The translations under genes were made by a program, and so were the position numbers. Below, piece after piece: positions 37,520 through 48,042 of a stretch of DNA of 64,000 nt (the first letter of the stretch is position 1; each line of letters starts with the position of its first letter). Below the pieces are notes generated by a model that worked only from the letters and a program-made list of their open reading frames with translations, did no database searches and had not been told where the DNA came from. Source of the DNA: Allodiplogaster sudhausi (taxonomy: Eukaryota; Nematoda; Chromadorea; Rhabditida; Diplogasteridae); assembly GCA_945643635.1 (NCBI GenBank), contig CALZFC010000010.1, forward strand, positions 1,478,501-1,542,500, in the 5' to 3' direction.

Positions 37520-38836
37520 TAAAGGTAATGCAAAAAGCAAAAATGAGAGGCGCAATCTAGGGAATATTCATTACGGAACCAATGTTTCTTGTCGAGAATA
37601 ACAAATAAAGACAGGAGGCAAAGGGGGAACATTCATAAATTACGGATCAAACGAAAATAAACCTTGTTTTATGAGATGAACTATATGCACAAACATATAT
37701 GTTAATTTGACCTAGTATATTATAGATTTGTGCAACATATGCAAAAAACTACGTGTACATTATTACACAAACGTGCATTGTAGGTCGAAAATGCGAAAAA
37801 CGCCATTTTTTTAAAGTTTGCACCTTCTATGCAGAATTCCATACTTCTGACTGTGTGCTCATCTTGAGCGATCAATGAAGCTATTGGAACTCACTGATTC
37901 CCAGAATGAAATGTAGATGGAGAAGATCAACTCGAGAAAACAATAAGATTTAATTGTCGATTCAATGCATCAATACTACAATCCTGTAGAATCAGTTAAT
38001 GGAGAGGACATTGCGGTAGATTTGAATTGAACATGCTGGAGTGCGAATTGCGCGACTACAAGAATAACAGAGTCATTCGCAGAAATGCGAACACTGTCAA
38101 ACAATCTTGACGTTTTACACCTCTTTTCCATTCCTCTTTGACACACGTTCTTTTTCCGGTTCCCTCCTCAGCACTGAAAAGGGACGGAGAAGAGAATGAA
38201 AAGGAGCCAGAGTAGACATAAAATGTGACGCGTGTTGTTCAAGTTTCCGTTCGAAGACTATCTTAGAGAAATGTGTTGTCATCTCGAATCGGTCGATGAT
38301 CGATGTCTAACCTGATATAGAAATTCATTGAAGAATGCTACTATGTATATAAAGCTTTACAACTTAAAAAGTTATACTTCTCAGAGAACTGCCGACGCCG
38401 GATCCCAAATACTCTCGTCTCATTGTCATTCAGAAGGTAGGTGTAGTGTTTATTCGGTGACCTGGTGCTATTGCAACGAAGAGGCACCTTCATGTTACAC
38501 CCTTTTTCTCTGATCAGTCTATCAGTAGCGATCGCAAACAAAGTCCAAGTTTCATAACGCACCCGTTTCGTTCTGCGCCCTTGTCTGGGTCTACACTCTC
38601 ACCGCGCGATTTCCTTGCCTCTCGAGCCTTTCAAGTTTTTCAGGTTGGCTGATTGTGAGAGAGCAGCGGTCTTAAGATATTTACAGGGAAACAAAGACAA
38701 AAAGAGAGCGAGAGAGAGAGAGCGAGAGAGAGATAAGTGAAGGATGAGTGCCGTGTGGCGGAAATATATCGAAATCACCTACGAACTGAAAAACAGCAGC
38801 TATATTTGCTCAGACGACCACGTATCTGTGCTTTCC

Positions 38837-38871
<35 letters not shown>

Positions 38872-39150
38872 TAAGAGAGAGACAGAATAAGAAAGAGAGA
38901 AGTGCTTCTTCAGCTCTACTCGTTCATCGTTCAGTGCGGCCTGTACCGCGAGTGCGACCGCGTGAAGGCAATCGGTGCAAGCCTCCGCTGCATACGGAGA
39001 GATCGAAGTGGACAGAAAGTGGAATGTGTAAAAAAGGGGAAAATCTTCTGCATGACAAATACATCCGTATTTCGGCAAAACCAACGAATCTACTTTTTTC
39101 CTTTTCGTTGCACTAACCATATGAACGTCATATCACGTAAAATCGACGGC
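37520..39150. repeat. AKR2 upstream block, inverted duplicate of 353-1563
   Basis: See the partner block for landmarks. Here the block is contiguous with the AKR2 start codon, so it represents the uninterrupted arrangement. It includes a GA tract at 38698-38735 and another at 38840-38895. No coding gene is supported. Confidence 0.7.
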
Positions 39151-39159
39151 ATATAATAT

Positions 39160-39930
39160 ATAAATAGATGCATTTTATATATTTAAAAATCGACATCAAA
39201 TAATTTAATGTGACGACATGCAAATTGAGTCATTATTAAAAAGTTTCCTATATTGTCCTATATTTTATATGTATATAAAAGAAAGAGGCAGATTTAGAAA
39301 TGTATAAATTAGGAAGGAAAGGGGGGGGGGTGGGGAGGCGAGGGAAAGGAAGAGCAGCCACTGCTCCCGTCCCACTCATTGTCAGGGGGGAGCCAGTTCT
39401 CTCTCTCTCTCTATCTCTCATTTTCACTTTCTCTTTTTCTCTCTTTCCCTCTTCCTCTCTCCTATTCCATCTCCTCTTGCTTCCCTGTGCATCGACCCTT
39501 TGACCCTGTCGAAGTGAGATCCGCCACGAACACGACGACGCGTTGTGGCAGTGACTTCAAAAGTTCAAGAAACTTCGTAAAAGTTAACAACTTTCGTGTT
39601 AAAAAGTTTGTTGCTTTTTTTCTCTCAAGCCTTAAAAAACATGAAGCGAGATTTTGCTTTTTTCCATTTCTCGATTTCACAATTTTCTGTTTAATGCAAA
39701 AAATAAACTCTTGTAATATACTTATGGTTAGAAATTTGAGTTATCAGCAGCTCTAGATTAGGACTGTGTAACTTTTCCAGGCTCCGCCCACTGCCACCTA
39801 TAGCTATATTACCATTTAATTGGTGTCTTTTCTTCTACTACTTTTCTGTAAGATGTATCAATTGATTGAGCTAGTATTCGTATTTCATTCATTCTTTAAT
39901 TTTAATATCAATTGTAGCGACAACGCAGGC
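39160..39930. other. Intergenic, pyrimidine-rich, no gene seen
   Basis: It contains a G run (39320-39340) and a CT-rich tract (39395-39480). Open frames across it are Ser/Leu-rich and reflect the composition. From about 39930 the sequence matches the 3' flank of small-protein copy 1. Confidence 0.5.
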
Positions 39931-40021
39931 AAAACAAACTGTGTTTATGCTCGTGATGAAAGAAGTGAAATGGAAAAGGGAAATTGGGTCTAGAAAACGG
40001 GCCAAGGGGTCCATTTAAGCA

Positions 40022-40864
40022 CTGCCCTTGTTTCCCTCGTCCTCCTCGCTGGCCAGCGGCTGACTTGCGGCGCCGTCGTTGACCTTCTGGTTCTTCAGGT
40101 CGATGCCGACGGAGAGAGCCGTCTTGACCGAAGCCATAATTGACTTCTTCTCTGCAAGGAGAGGAAAACTCTTACCGTAATCTAAATCTATTTGAATTGC
40201 GCCCTTAAGGGTATCGCTTAAAGGAGGGTAATTACCGACCCTTCGGGACCGCCGCCGTCGCCTTGCCGGGCATGTCAGGCACCACGTCCGGCTCCGGGAA
40301 GAAGTACTAAAACAAAGGGAACTTATTAAGTTTTATTTTTGAAAAACCAAACGTCCGTAAAATAGCGGAAGAAAAACAGCTTAAAAATAAATGATGATCT
40401 TCTTGGAATACATATGCCCCGTCAATGTCTTCCTAGCGGCAGACACTTTTCTTTACCCTTCCAAAATGCGCCCGTGCCTGGCCGTAGAAGAAGAAGAGGC
40501 CGAGTGCGAGGGCGTGCAGGGCGAGATAAGTCACGTAGCCAGAGATCAGCGCCGCATCCGACCACTGCACTCTGCAGATAAAGAGAGAATCGACTTCAAA
40601 GATCAAAGATCAGAGATCACTAATCAATGATCAACAGATCTCTTTAATCCATTATACATATTAATGAGTTTGCACATCTTTTCTTCATAAATTTCCATAA
40701 TGTAATCTATAAAAATTTTATAGTGTCTTTTTATATTGCCAAAGAGCATTTCATAAATTGTGAAATCTCCAATGAAATCAATCGAACAGAGTGCACTGGC
40801 AGCTGGCTTGAAATTCGTCGCTGCCGCCCGTGAAAGAATCCACGGCCGAGGGAGCCGACGACAT
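40022..40864 (-). CDS. Small single-pass membrane protein, copy 2
   Basis: Family not recognised. Exon 1 starts MSSAPSAVDSFTGGSDEFQ at 40864. Exon 2 (about 40572-40450) encodes VQWSDAALISGYVTYLALHA and LGLFFFYGQA, one transmembrane helix. Exon 3 (about 40312-40237) encodes YFFPEPDVVPDMPGKATA. Exon 4 (about 40153-40022) encodes KKSIMASVKTALSVG then DGAASQPLASEEDEGNK to a stop. Splice donors after exons 2 and 3 (GGTAAAG, GGTAATT) look sound, unlike copy 1. The product is about 130 residues: short acidic N terminus, one helix, hydrophilic C terminus. The two copies are in direct orientation with AKR2 between them. Confidence 0.65.
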
Positions 40865-41566
40865 CGCGTTTTCTGAAGAAAAGAGATTTTAGATGTCTTG
40901 AAAATCGCCAATTTCTTTTGTTATTCACATAAATAAGAAAAATTCAAAGTAAAATTTTTTTATTTAACATTAAGATTACAAAGCAAAAAAATAATTCAAT
41001 ATCTAGAAAGGAGCAAACTCACGTAGAGGATATTAGATGAAGCAACCAGTCACGGCTGGAGAAAGAGGCAGAAGTGATGAAGGAGACCTCGAGAGGATGT
41101 CCGTTGTTTGAAAATATTCAACTCTTTTAATTGACTATGCGATTGAAATTGCAGTTTAAATTAGAATCTATGTATTTCAATAATAATTTATTTTTTCGCG
41201 ATATCTGACATATTTTAGCGATTATAATCAGTTTCACCTCATTCTGGGTAATCAAGGGGTGTTCATATCAGAAATATTATGAGCGTAGCTCTAGCGGAGT
41301 GCTTTTTCGACTGACAGTGGCCATGACCGAAGAAATTTGCTTCCCCTGTATTCCGCAAATCTTGAGCTGAGGAATCGCCGTTTGAAAAAAAAACGATTTC
41401 ATGTCTTTGGCCCTTACATCATGCTAGCCAGTTTGAGAAAGGGACATATGTATAACGATTATAATTTTTTTGCATTCTTGTATCTTTCTTATGGTTAGCG
41501 ACTTCGAGTGCACCTCGTTGGAGGTCTCTATTTCTCTGATAAGGCTGGCGATCACTATACAACCGA

Positions 41567-41637
41567 ATCGTCGGTGGTTCAGCGGTAGAATGCTCGCCTG
41601 CCACGCGGGCGGCACGAGTTCGATTTGCAATCTTTTT
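41567..41637 (+). pseudogene. tRNA-Gly(GCC)-like, degenerate
   Basis: The 5' two thirds match the tRNA-Gly at 25022-25092 (CGGTGGTTCAGCGGTAGAAT, anticodon arm CTCGCCTGCCACGCGGG), but the T arm and 3' acceptor are altered (GAGTTCGATTTGCAATC), so the cloverleaf does not close. The 5' flank (AGGCTGGCGATCACTA and the GAGGTCTCTATTTCTCTGAT region) resembles the flank of the other copy. Confidence 0.75.
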
Positions 41638-42299
41638 TTCATTCAACTCATGCTATGTATGTTAATATCTACCACATGCTGAATTTTATTAATGCCATAA
41701 AAAAAAAAAGTTTTTTTTAAAAATAGTTTTTCTTTGCGGTGTCATTGTCAGAATCTTTAGCCAAGCCAAAAAAGCCAAATCGAAAAGAAGATTTCCGAGA
41801 AAAGCGGGAAGAAAAGAAAACAATCTCTTGCTGATTCGTAGTCTTAATAAAAAGAGAGAAGGCAGGGGCATTTTGTTTCTCTTGTTTAAGGGCATCGTCC
41901 GTAGATACTATGTCTGGCTACTGCCAGCGAGGACTTGGTAAAGAAAGCGGCCGAGAAGGCCGTTGCCAACCGAATCAATCAGCTCATTGGCGCACGAAAT
42001 TTCACAGATCTTTGCCATTATATTACGGAAGGAAATGTGAGAATCAATTTCTGTGGGAATTAACAGCCAAAAACTGATAATGTAATAGGCTGCAAGCGTC
42101 AAGACGGTGAAAGGTATGAAAGGCCTCTTTCGTGCTCGCGTCAAGACCATGCCCGGAGGCGGCGAATTCGAGGTTATTACAAGTCGTTGAGAAACGCCAT
42201 AAAATTTTCTTCTTGTTTCGTTATAACTCTTCCTAACGTTTTATCTGTTTATTCGCTAATCGAACCAACGTGCTGAAGGAATGCACGGGGATCTATTGA

Positions 42300-42770
42300 A
42301 TGGGGGAGATTATGCGATCGGTGGGCAGGGTTGTAGGCAAAGAGGTACCATCGAGATGCGGCGCAAGTATCATTGCATGCACCGGGATTCGAACCCGGGA
42401 ACACCTACTCATGGATTGGCTGCTCCTCACAGCTCCAACAGTCATGCGTTCTTTCTTAGGACTTATGGCGCACCACTACAGGGTTGCCTAGTGGCAAGTG
42501 GCGCTGCCTATCAAAGGATCTCCGAACGTAAGAGGACCATACACGTGCATTATTCGAATTTAAATACCATTATATATAAACCGCTGGCTGATCTACCACG
42601 GAGCTACACCCCTATGTCTCTCTTAGGAATTATGGCGGGTTGCCTAGTGGCAAGTGGCGCTGCCTTTGTATCCCTAGATCTCCAATCACATTCCTAACGT
42701 AAGGGGACCATCATGTGTACATACATACGTGCATTATTCAAATTTAAAAACCAGTATATATGTGTATATA
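42300..42770. repeat. tRNA-like element followed by a direct repeat pair
   Basis: At 42380-42440 the minus strand has a perfect T arm (CCGGG-TTCGAAT-CCCGG) and AGTAGGTG, as in the element at 20643-20716, but no clear 5' tRNA half. Then 42455-42585 and 42620-42765 repeat the same sequence (GGGTTGCCTAGTGGCAAGTG, GCGCTGCCT, GTGCATTATTC). It is probably a SINE-like or composite transposon remnant. Confidence 0.6.
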
Positions 42771-42887
42771 AACAGTATTTTCTCTATAAGTATCCCACCA
42801 TCTATTAGAAACCACCCTTTATAATAGTACCCCCCCCCCTTGAAAATGCCATTGAAAAATTGTACGCCCCGGGGAAAAAAATACGGT
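42771..42887. mobile_element. ACCCCC-rich repeat family, short copy
   Basis: Bounded by AACAGTATTTTCTCTATAAG and AAAAAAATACGGT, with a C8 run and GAAAATGCCATTGAAAAATT inside. It is the same family as 58124-58557. Confidence 0.65.
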
Positions 42888-43069
42888 ATTTATATTTAGG
42901 CATGGCTGCGCGACGTTGGCGCGCGCGGCTCGCCCTTCTTCATTGCGGCCTCGGCCTCCTTCTCGTACCTCAACGAGTACGGCAAGGCGGTCGACTTCTT
43001 GGAGAGCACCGGCTCGGAGGACATGAGGCCGCTCTGCTTCTGCAAGCAGAAGAAAGGGGGATAGACGAT

Positions 43070-44430
43070 AGAATGATTTAGACACTCTGCTGGCCCAACA
43101 TTAGTACCGGAATTTTTTGATTAGTTTTATTAAAGAAACATATTTTAGGTACATATTGATCGATATTGAGCGCAATAAAATTTTTACAACTTTATAAGAG
43201 TCATATAAGCCCGCAGATGAGAATAATGAGTTTGGAGTTTCGCTTAAAAGTGAGGCAGAAAGGGCAATTTCTAATTGATTGAATGTGACTTTATGAGGAT
43301 AGATATCTTTTCAGCAGGATCTTTTCAAAAAGGCACCGTTTTCATTTCATATTGTAGATAAATTGTTAGTTAGAGGATTTTGTGAAGGAATTTGGCTGCG
43401 GCAGAATGGATTGCCAATTGTAGCCAGAACAAGAATTGCTTGCTTCTTCTCTCGGTCTTTTGAGCTTAATTGTCTGCCAATTCCGACGCAAACCCTTGCC
43501 AAGACAAGACTCTCTCTTCCTGCGTCTGAGTTCGTTTCTTTCGCCTTACATTATTGCCCAGCACAGTTGCAAGAAAACCTAACCTAGCGCCTGTTGAACA
43601 GATCTTTCTGAAGTGCCTTCATTAAATCCAAATACACATCAGAACCGTACACTGATAAATCAAATGGAAATAAAATTATTAGAGTATTCTCTTAGTTTTT
43701 TTAATCGTTTTCTCACACATCTCGAAAGCAAAGGCAGCATTTCTAGGTTGCTCATCTTCGCGTCCGTTTGTTTATAACCTTACTTCTGAGAGCACAAGAG
43801 CATGAACTCAAACGATAAACAAGCAAGCTTTTGGTTTTCCGAGCGCAAAAAAGGAAGTAAACTGACCTATTGGCTGTCAAAACGTAGGGAAGATACGCGT
43901 CAAACTGGGCGCTGCCATGGTTCCGGACTTGTCCTATTATTGTTCTCACTTTGCAAAACAAACCGTTTCGCCATCCCAGACTCACCCAAGGGGCGGTCTT
44001 AAAGACGGAGAAATTTTTTCTGAGTTGTGGTAGCGATCGTTGGCAAAATGGGGAAACTTTCCTAAGAGCGTCACTCATGCCTAACATTAAGCCTTGCGAC
44101 TCGATCTGCGAGTGGTTGATCAAGTCATCCTTGCTACTTTATGCATCACTTCAACTTCCGTCACCCTTCACCTTTCTCCAGCTCTCTCTCTCTTTCTTTC
44201 TATCCCTCTTTCTCTTTTTCCATCTCTCTTCAGAAAGAGCGATTCTCTTCTCATCAAGATGGAAGACATTCAGGCGTTGTCGCATCGTCGGAGCAGGTTT
44301 GTCATAAGTACATAAATGAATATGAATGTTAAAAATTTACTAAAATATTTATGAACAGTTTAAAAAAATGAGTGCTCTGCTCTAAAAATGAATTGATTAT
44401 AGGAACGACATTTAAAATTAAAAAATCCAT
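43070..44430. repeat. Copy C upstream block, inverted duplicate of 10850-11350
   Basis: The part at 43360-43800 is the counterpart of the copy A upstream. The region to 44300 contains a CT-rich tract (44180-44230) and no supported exon. The start of the copy C gene model was not found here. Confidence 0.6.
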
Positions 44431-44493
44431 TTAAATGGAACGATTTGCAGCCTCGAGCGTCGCTTCGTCCAAGTTTCAATTCTCGCCGGCTTC

Positions 44494-44583
44494 GTCTTTT
44501 TCGGCCTCCTTCTCCTTGATGGGCTGGAAGGAGAACTGCAATTCTCCTTCCAGCCCATCAAAGAGAAGGAAGCCGAAGAAGAC
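44494..44583. repeat. Perfect short hairpin in the first exon of DUF229 copy C
   Basis: The 22-base arms around a CTGCAA centre (TGATGGGCTGGAAGGAGAA and TTCTCCTTCCAGCCCATCA) extend imperfectly to about 40 bases each side (GGCCTCCTTCTCC against AGAGAAGGAAGCC). It is absent from copies A and B. Confidence 0.85.
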
Positions 44584-46700
44584 GAATCCAGCGAATCCAT
44601 GCTATCCAGCGAATTCACGGTCTTTCGTGCTATTCGCCTCAACAATGAGACAACGCGATATGACTATTTCGGTATTTATTTAACAATACTTTTACAATTC
44701 AAACTATAATATATAAGATACATTTATTTACTATAGACACGATTAGTCTTACACTTCCTGGCACGTTTTTTTTGTTCTCATTTTCGATTTCTTTTTTTCT
44801 TTACAGCACTCCGTAGCGAGGATGACGAAGCTTTGAAGACGTGCTTCTTGAAGGAGTTCCCGGACGGCTGGACGGACGAGGCCGTCACCATAGTCAACAC
44901 CGCCTTTGATCCACTTGCGTACGCCTTTGTGGTGCTATCGTATCCATAGCTGGCCAAAACCGGCCCCGGCCTCGCCATTCTTGATCGAATCTCCCGTCCA
45001 ATGGCCCATCCTATGGTTTACAGAAACTGCAACCGTTCCTATAAACCGCTCACGGAATTCGTTGACGGCCGAGTTCGCCTTGTGCATGAGGAAAATAAGA
45101 CGATCTTTGAGCGGCTCGCTTGTAGTGCGAGGTGAGAATGTTACTTGTATTTGAATGAAAAAAAAACAAGATTATAATTCTAGACCAATCCTATGGCGAG
45201 CTCGTCGCCGTTAACTGTCGTCACGTCAACAAAGTGGGCGCCAACTCGCGGCCGAACGGAGCTGCCTTTCTTCTTGGTGAGAGCCGAGATCGCAATTGAA
45301 TTGTGGTTTTGTGAAAGGCACCAGAGAGGTTTGAATGAGCCGAAGAGTGTCATCCAGAGCATAGGAATGTAGTTTTTCAGTAGCTGAAAGTAGTCCTTTG
45401 CGAAGTCGTTTCAGTGTCTAGATAGAAGTCGAGAAATTCTCAAGCTCTTTTGAGGCATGCAACTGGTGGACTTTGACCGTTCTCTCCTTGGCCTGACATC
45501 CGTGCCTGCCGAATACAATAGCAGCTTCTTCTGCGAACATCTCGATCTGGATAAGCAGAGGATGGTGATCAGGGAATTTGAGAAGGTAATTAGAGAAAAA
45601 CTGGTATAGTAAAAGTATTAAAATGCAAACTTGTTATTCATAAATCCGATTGTGCCTAGCAACGCGGCTACGTGACAATGCTCTCGGACGACTGGTCTCA
45701 AGGCGTCTTCAACTTTCCGGGCTGCAAGGGATACCAGAAGATGCCCGCGACGCATTATAATAGGTTTCATTACGCAGCCGCACATTTATCAGCAATCACT
45801 TCATTGAAAATATAACTTCCATGACAGCGGCCTCTCATTAAATTTTCTCGATTTTGAACATAAATGAATTTCTTAAATTTTTCTATTTCATCGAAATTCT
45901 GTTGAGTGAATAGAACGGAGGAATAAAACAATTGCATTAATATTTCCTTTCAGGGCTTACCAGCTGCTGCGCGAGCGGGACAAGGCCGTCGCTGCGACAA
46001 TGAGCGTGAAGAACTGCATGAAGCCATGGATGGCGCAGCTAGAGTATCTCGAGCAGTTCAGCAAAACCTATTCGGGTTCGTGTTCCTTGAGGCTCAAGTC
46101 AAGCTAAGCTTCGCTCAGCTATGAACAATGACAACATGTTCGTAGTTGTGGACAATGTATTGTTTTTAGAGACATTCTCTGTAATTGCAGTGACTGGCCT
46201 TTTCTTGTTTTGGCCAGTATTGCCTCCTACAGACTTGCCCAATAAACAATAAACAATAAACACTAAAGAACCAACAGATGGTTGCCTCCTCTTAGATTTG
46301 CCGAAGGCGTCCCTTTCCTGGATCTCAACTCTCGCCCACGACAACAACGAGGATGCATTCACGGCGGACGACATCTTCTACGACTTTCTGCAGAGGAACC
46401 GCGAACTCCTTCGTCTTCTTCACGAACGACCACGGAATGAGATGTGGAAAGGTATTCGCTTCTTACTCTTTTACATTCATTATTATGGCATATTTTTTTT
46501 AATGGCTGAGAATATTTATTTTATAAGTTGAGGCGTGGCTGCGCGACGTTGGCGCGCGCGGCTCGCCCTTCTTCATAGCGGCCTCGGCCTCCCTCTCGCG
46601 TCTCAACGAGTACGGCAAGGCGGCCGACTGCTTGGAGAACACCGGCACGGAGGACATGAGGCCGCTCTGCTTTTGCAAGCAGATAAAGAAAGGACGATAA
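44540..46700 (+). pseudogene. DUF229 copy C, several deletions and a frameshift
   Basis: Exons: about 44540-44672 (SSEFTVFRAIRLNNETTRYD), 44808-44927 ([14 protein letters not shown]), 45023-45131, then 45184-45288. The last is a fused exon in which PILW runs straight into the [18 protein letters not shown] exon. The two pieces between, including the VILIDS strand, are gone; GGC at the joint is shared by both parents. Then 45460-45588, 45660-45763 ([18 protein letters not shown]), 45954-46076 and 46296-46451. In the last an 11-base loss before SFVFF shifts the frame. The terminal exon is 46528-46700. The exons between SDHG and the last one (five in copy B) are absent. The SDHG motif itself reads NDHG. 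No membrane anchor exon is seen. Clearly a pseudogene. Confidence 0.88.
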
Positions 46701-46760
46701 CTCTTATTCAAATATTAATTTTAATTATAGCCACTTTTTATAGCGGTTTACTGTTCAAAT

Positions 46761-48042
46761 GTATATGACGCGATTTGCGAGAGAATCGTAAGGAAGCCAA
46801 AGTGCCGGGGACCCGGCAAACTTAGATTTCGCTCAAAAGCTCTTTATAGGTACTTTTTAACACGCTGAAACGATTGGAATGGGTCCCGGAGTTTAAAATC
46901 GCCATTTTGGCGAGCTATGCGAGGTTTTAAATTCGAGAGCTCGATGAAACTTGCAGTGATGGTCGCACATTCGCGTTCGCTGTTTCGCACACAATAAAGC
47001 AATATCCGTGAAAATTTGATAATAAATAGACAAGATATTGCTTTATAAAGCAACTAAAGTGGAATTTGAAAATATTCACTTTTACGGTCTCAGCGACCTC
47101 TAGACTTTGGAGAGGCATCATTATCTTATATGGAAAATAATCATGGGTTTTCTATCTTACGTTGTAGAGCTAAAAATTGTCTTTCCAATGAGCTATAGTA
47201 AGCCAGATATCGACGAGGTCTTTTGTGTTTCCTAGTTATAAAACTGTTGAAAGAGCGTTTCTTTGTCATATTCACCGGGCAAGGTAAGAAGTAAGGCATT
47301 ATCTGCCGTTAGCCGACTACCTTATCGTAGTGGGAACGAGTTGGAATCGGAATCCAAGGGACCAGGGTTCGACGCCTCGGGCGAGCAAAACATTTTGCCC
47401 GAAATTAACAAATTTGTTTTCAATTAAAATTTTATTTAAACAATTACATAAAAACTTACATAAATTCCTTAGACTACCTTCATGCGGTATATCGCTTGTG
47501 TAACACTTTCGGCGTGGGTAGCGCCCAAAGAAAGAGCATGCCGATGCACAGGCACTGAACCGTGCGTTTTTTAACAGTTTTATGACTGAGAAACATAAAA
47601 GACCTCGTCGGAATCTGGCGTGCTATACCTCATTGTAAAGATAATTTTTTTCTCTACAACATAAGATAGAAAACCCCTGATTATTTTCCATATAAGAGAA
47701 TGATGCCTCTCCAAAATCTAGAGGCCGCTGTGTGAATATTTTCAAATTCTATTTTAGCAGATTTATAAAGCACTATCTTATCCACTTATGATAAAATTTT
47801 CATTGATATTGCTTTCTTATGCGCGAATCAGCGAGCGCGAACGTGCAACCATCTCGGCAAGTCTCACCGAGCACTCGTATTTTGAACCGCGCACAACCCG
47901 CCAAAATGACGTTTTCAGACTCCCGGACCAATTCCAATCGTTTTGCCGTGTTAAAAAGTACCTATAAAGCACTTTAAATCGAAATCTATTTTTTGCCGGG
48001 TCCCCGGCCATTTTGATACTCTCGCAAATCGCGTCATATACA
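46761..48042. mobile_element. Complete foldback element with tRNA-like loop
   Basis: Arms of about 450 bp (46761-47225 and 47590-48042) are inverse complements with a few mismatches; the ends are GTATATGACGCGATTTGCGA and its inverse, and a TA or TATA target is likely. The loop (47230-47590) contains a tRNA-like stretch with a B-box match (GGGTTCGACGCC at about 47367) preceded by GTTAGCCGACTACC. It inserted into the 3' flank of DUF229 copy C. A second copy is at the left edge of the window. Confidence 0.85.

Larger units (their letters stand above)
41905..43064 (+). pseudogene. DUF229 copy D, 3' fragment
   Basis: Three C-terminal exons only: about 41930-42035 ([20 protein letters not shown]), 42091-42172 ([16 protein letters not shown]) and 42897-43064 ([35 protein letters not shown], stop). 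They correspond to the last three exons of copy B, which is the inverted counterpart by position. The intron before the last exon has gained a tRNA-like repeat and an ACCCCC element. Confidence 0.85.

Noticed and set aside
47310..47400. Possible true tRNA gene in the 46761 foldback loop
   Set aside because: The B box is good but the acceptor stem does not pair; it is better described as tRNA-like.
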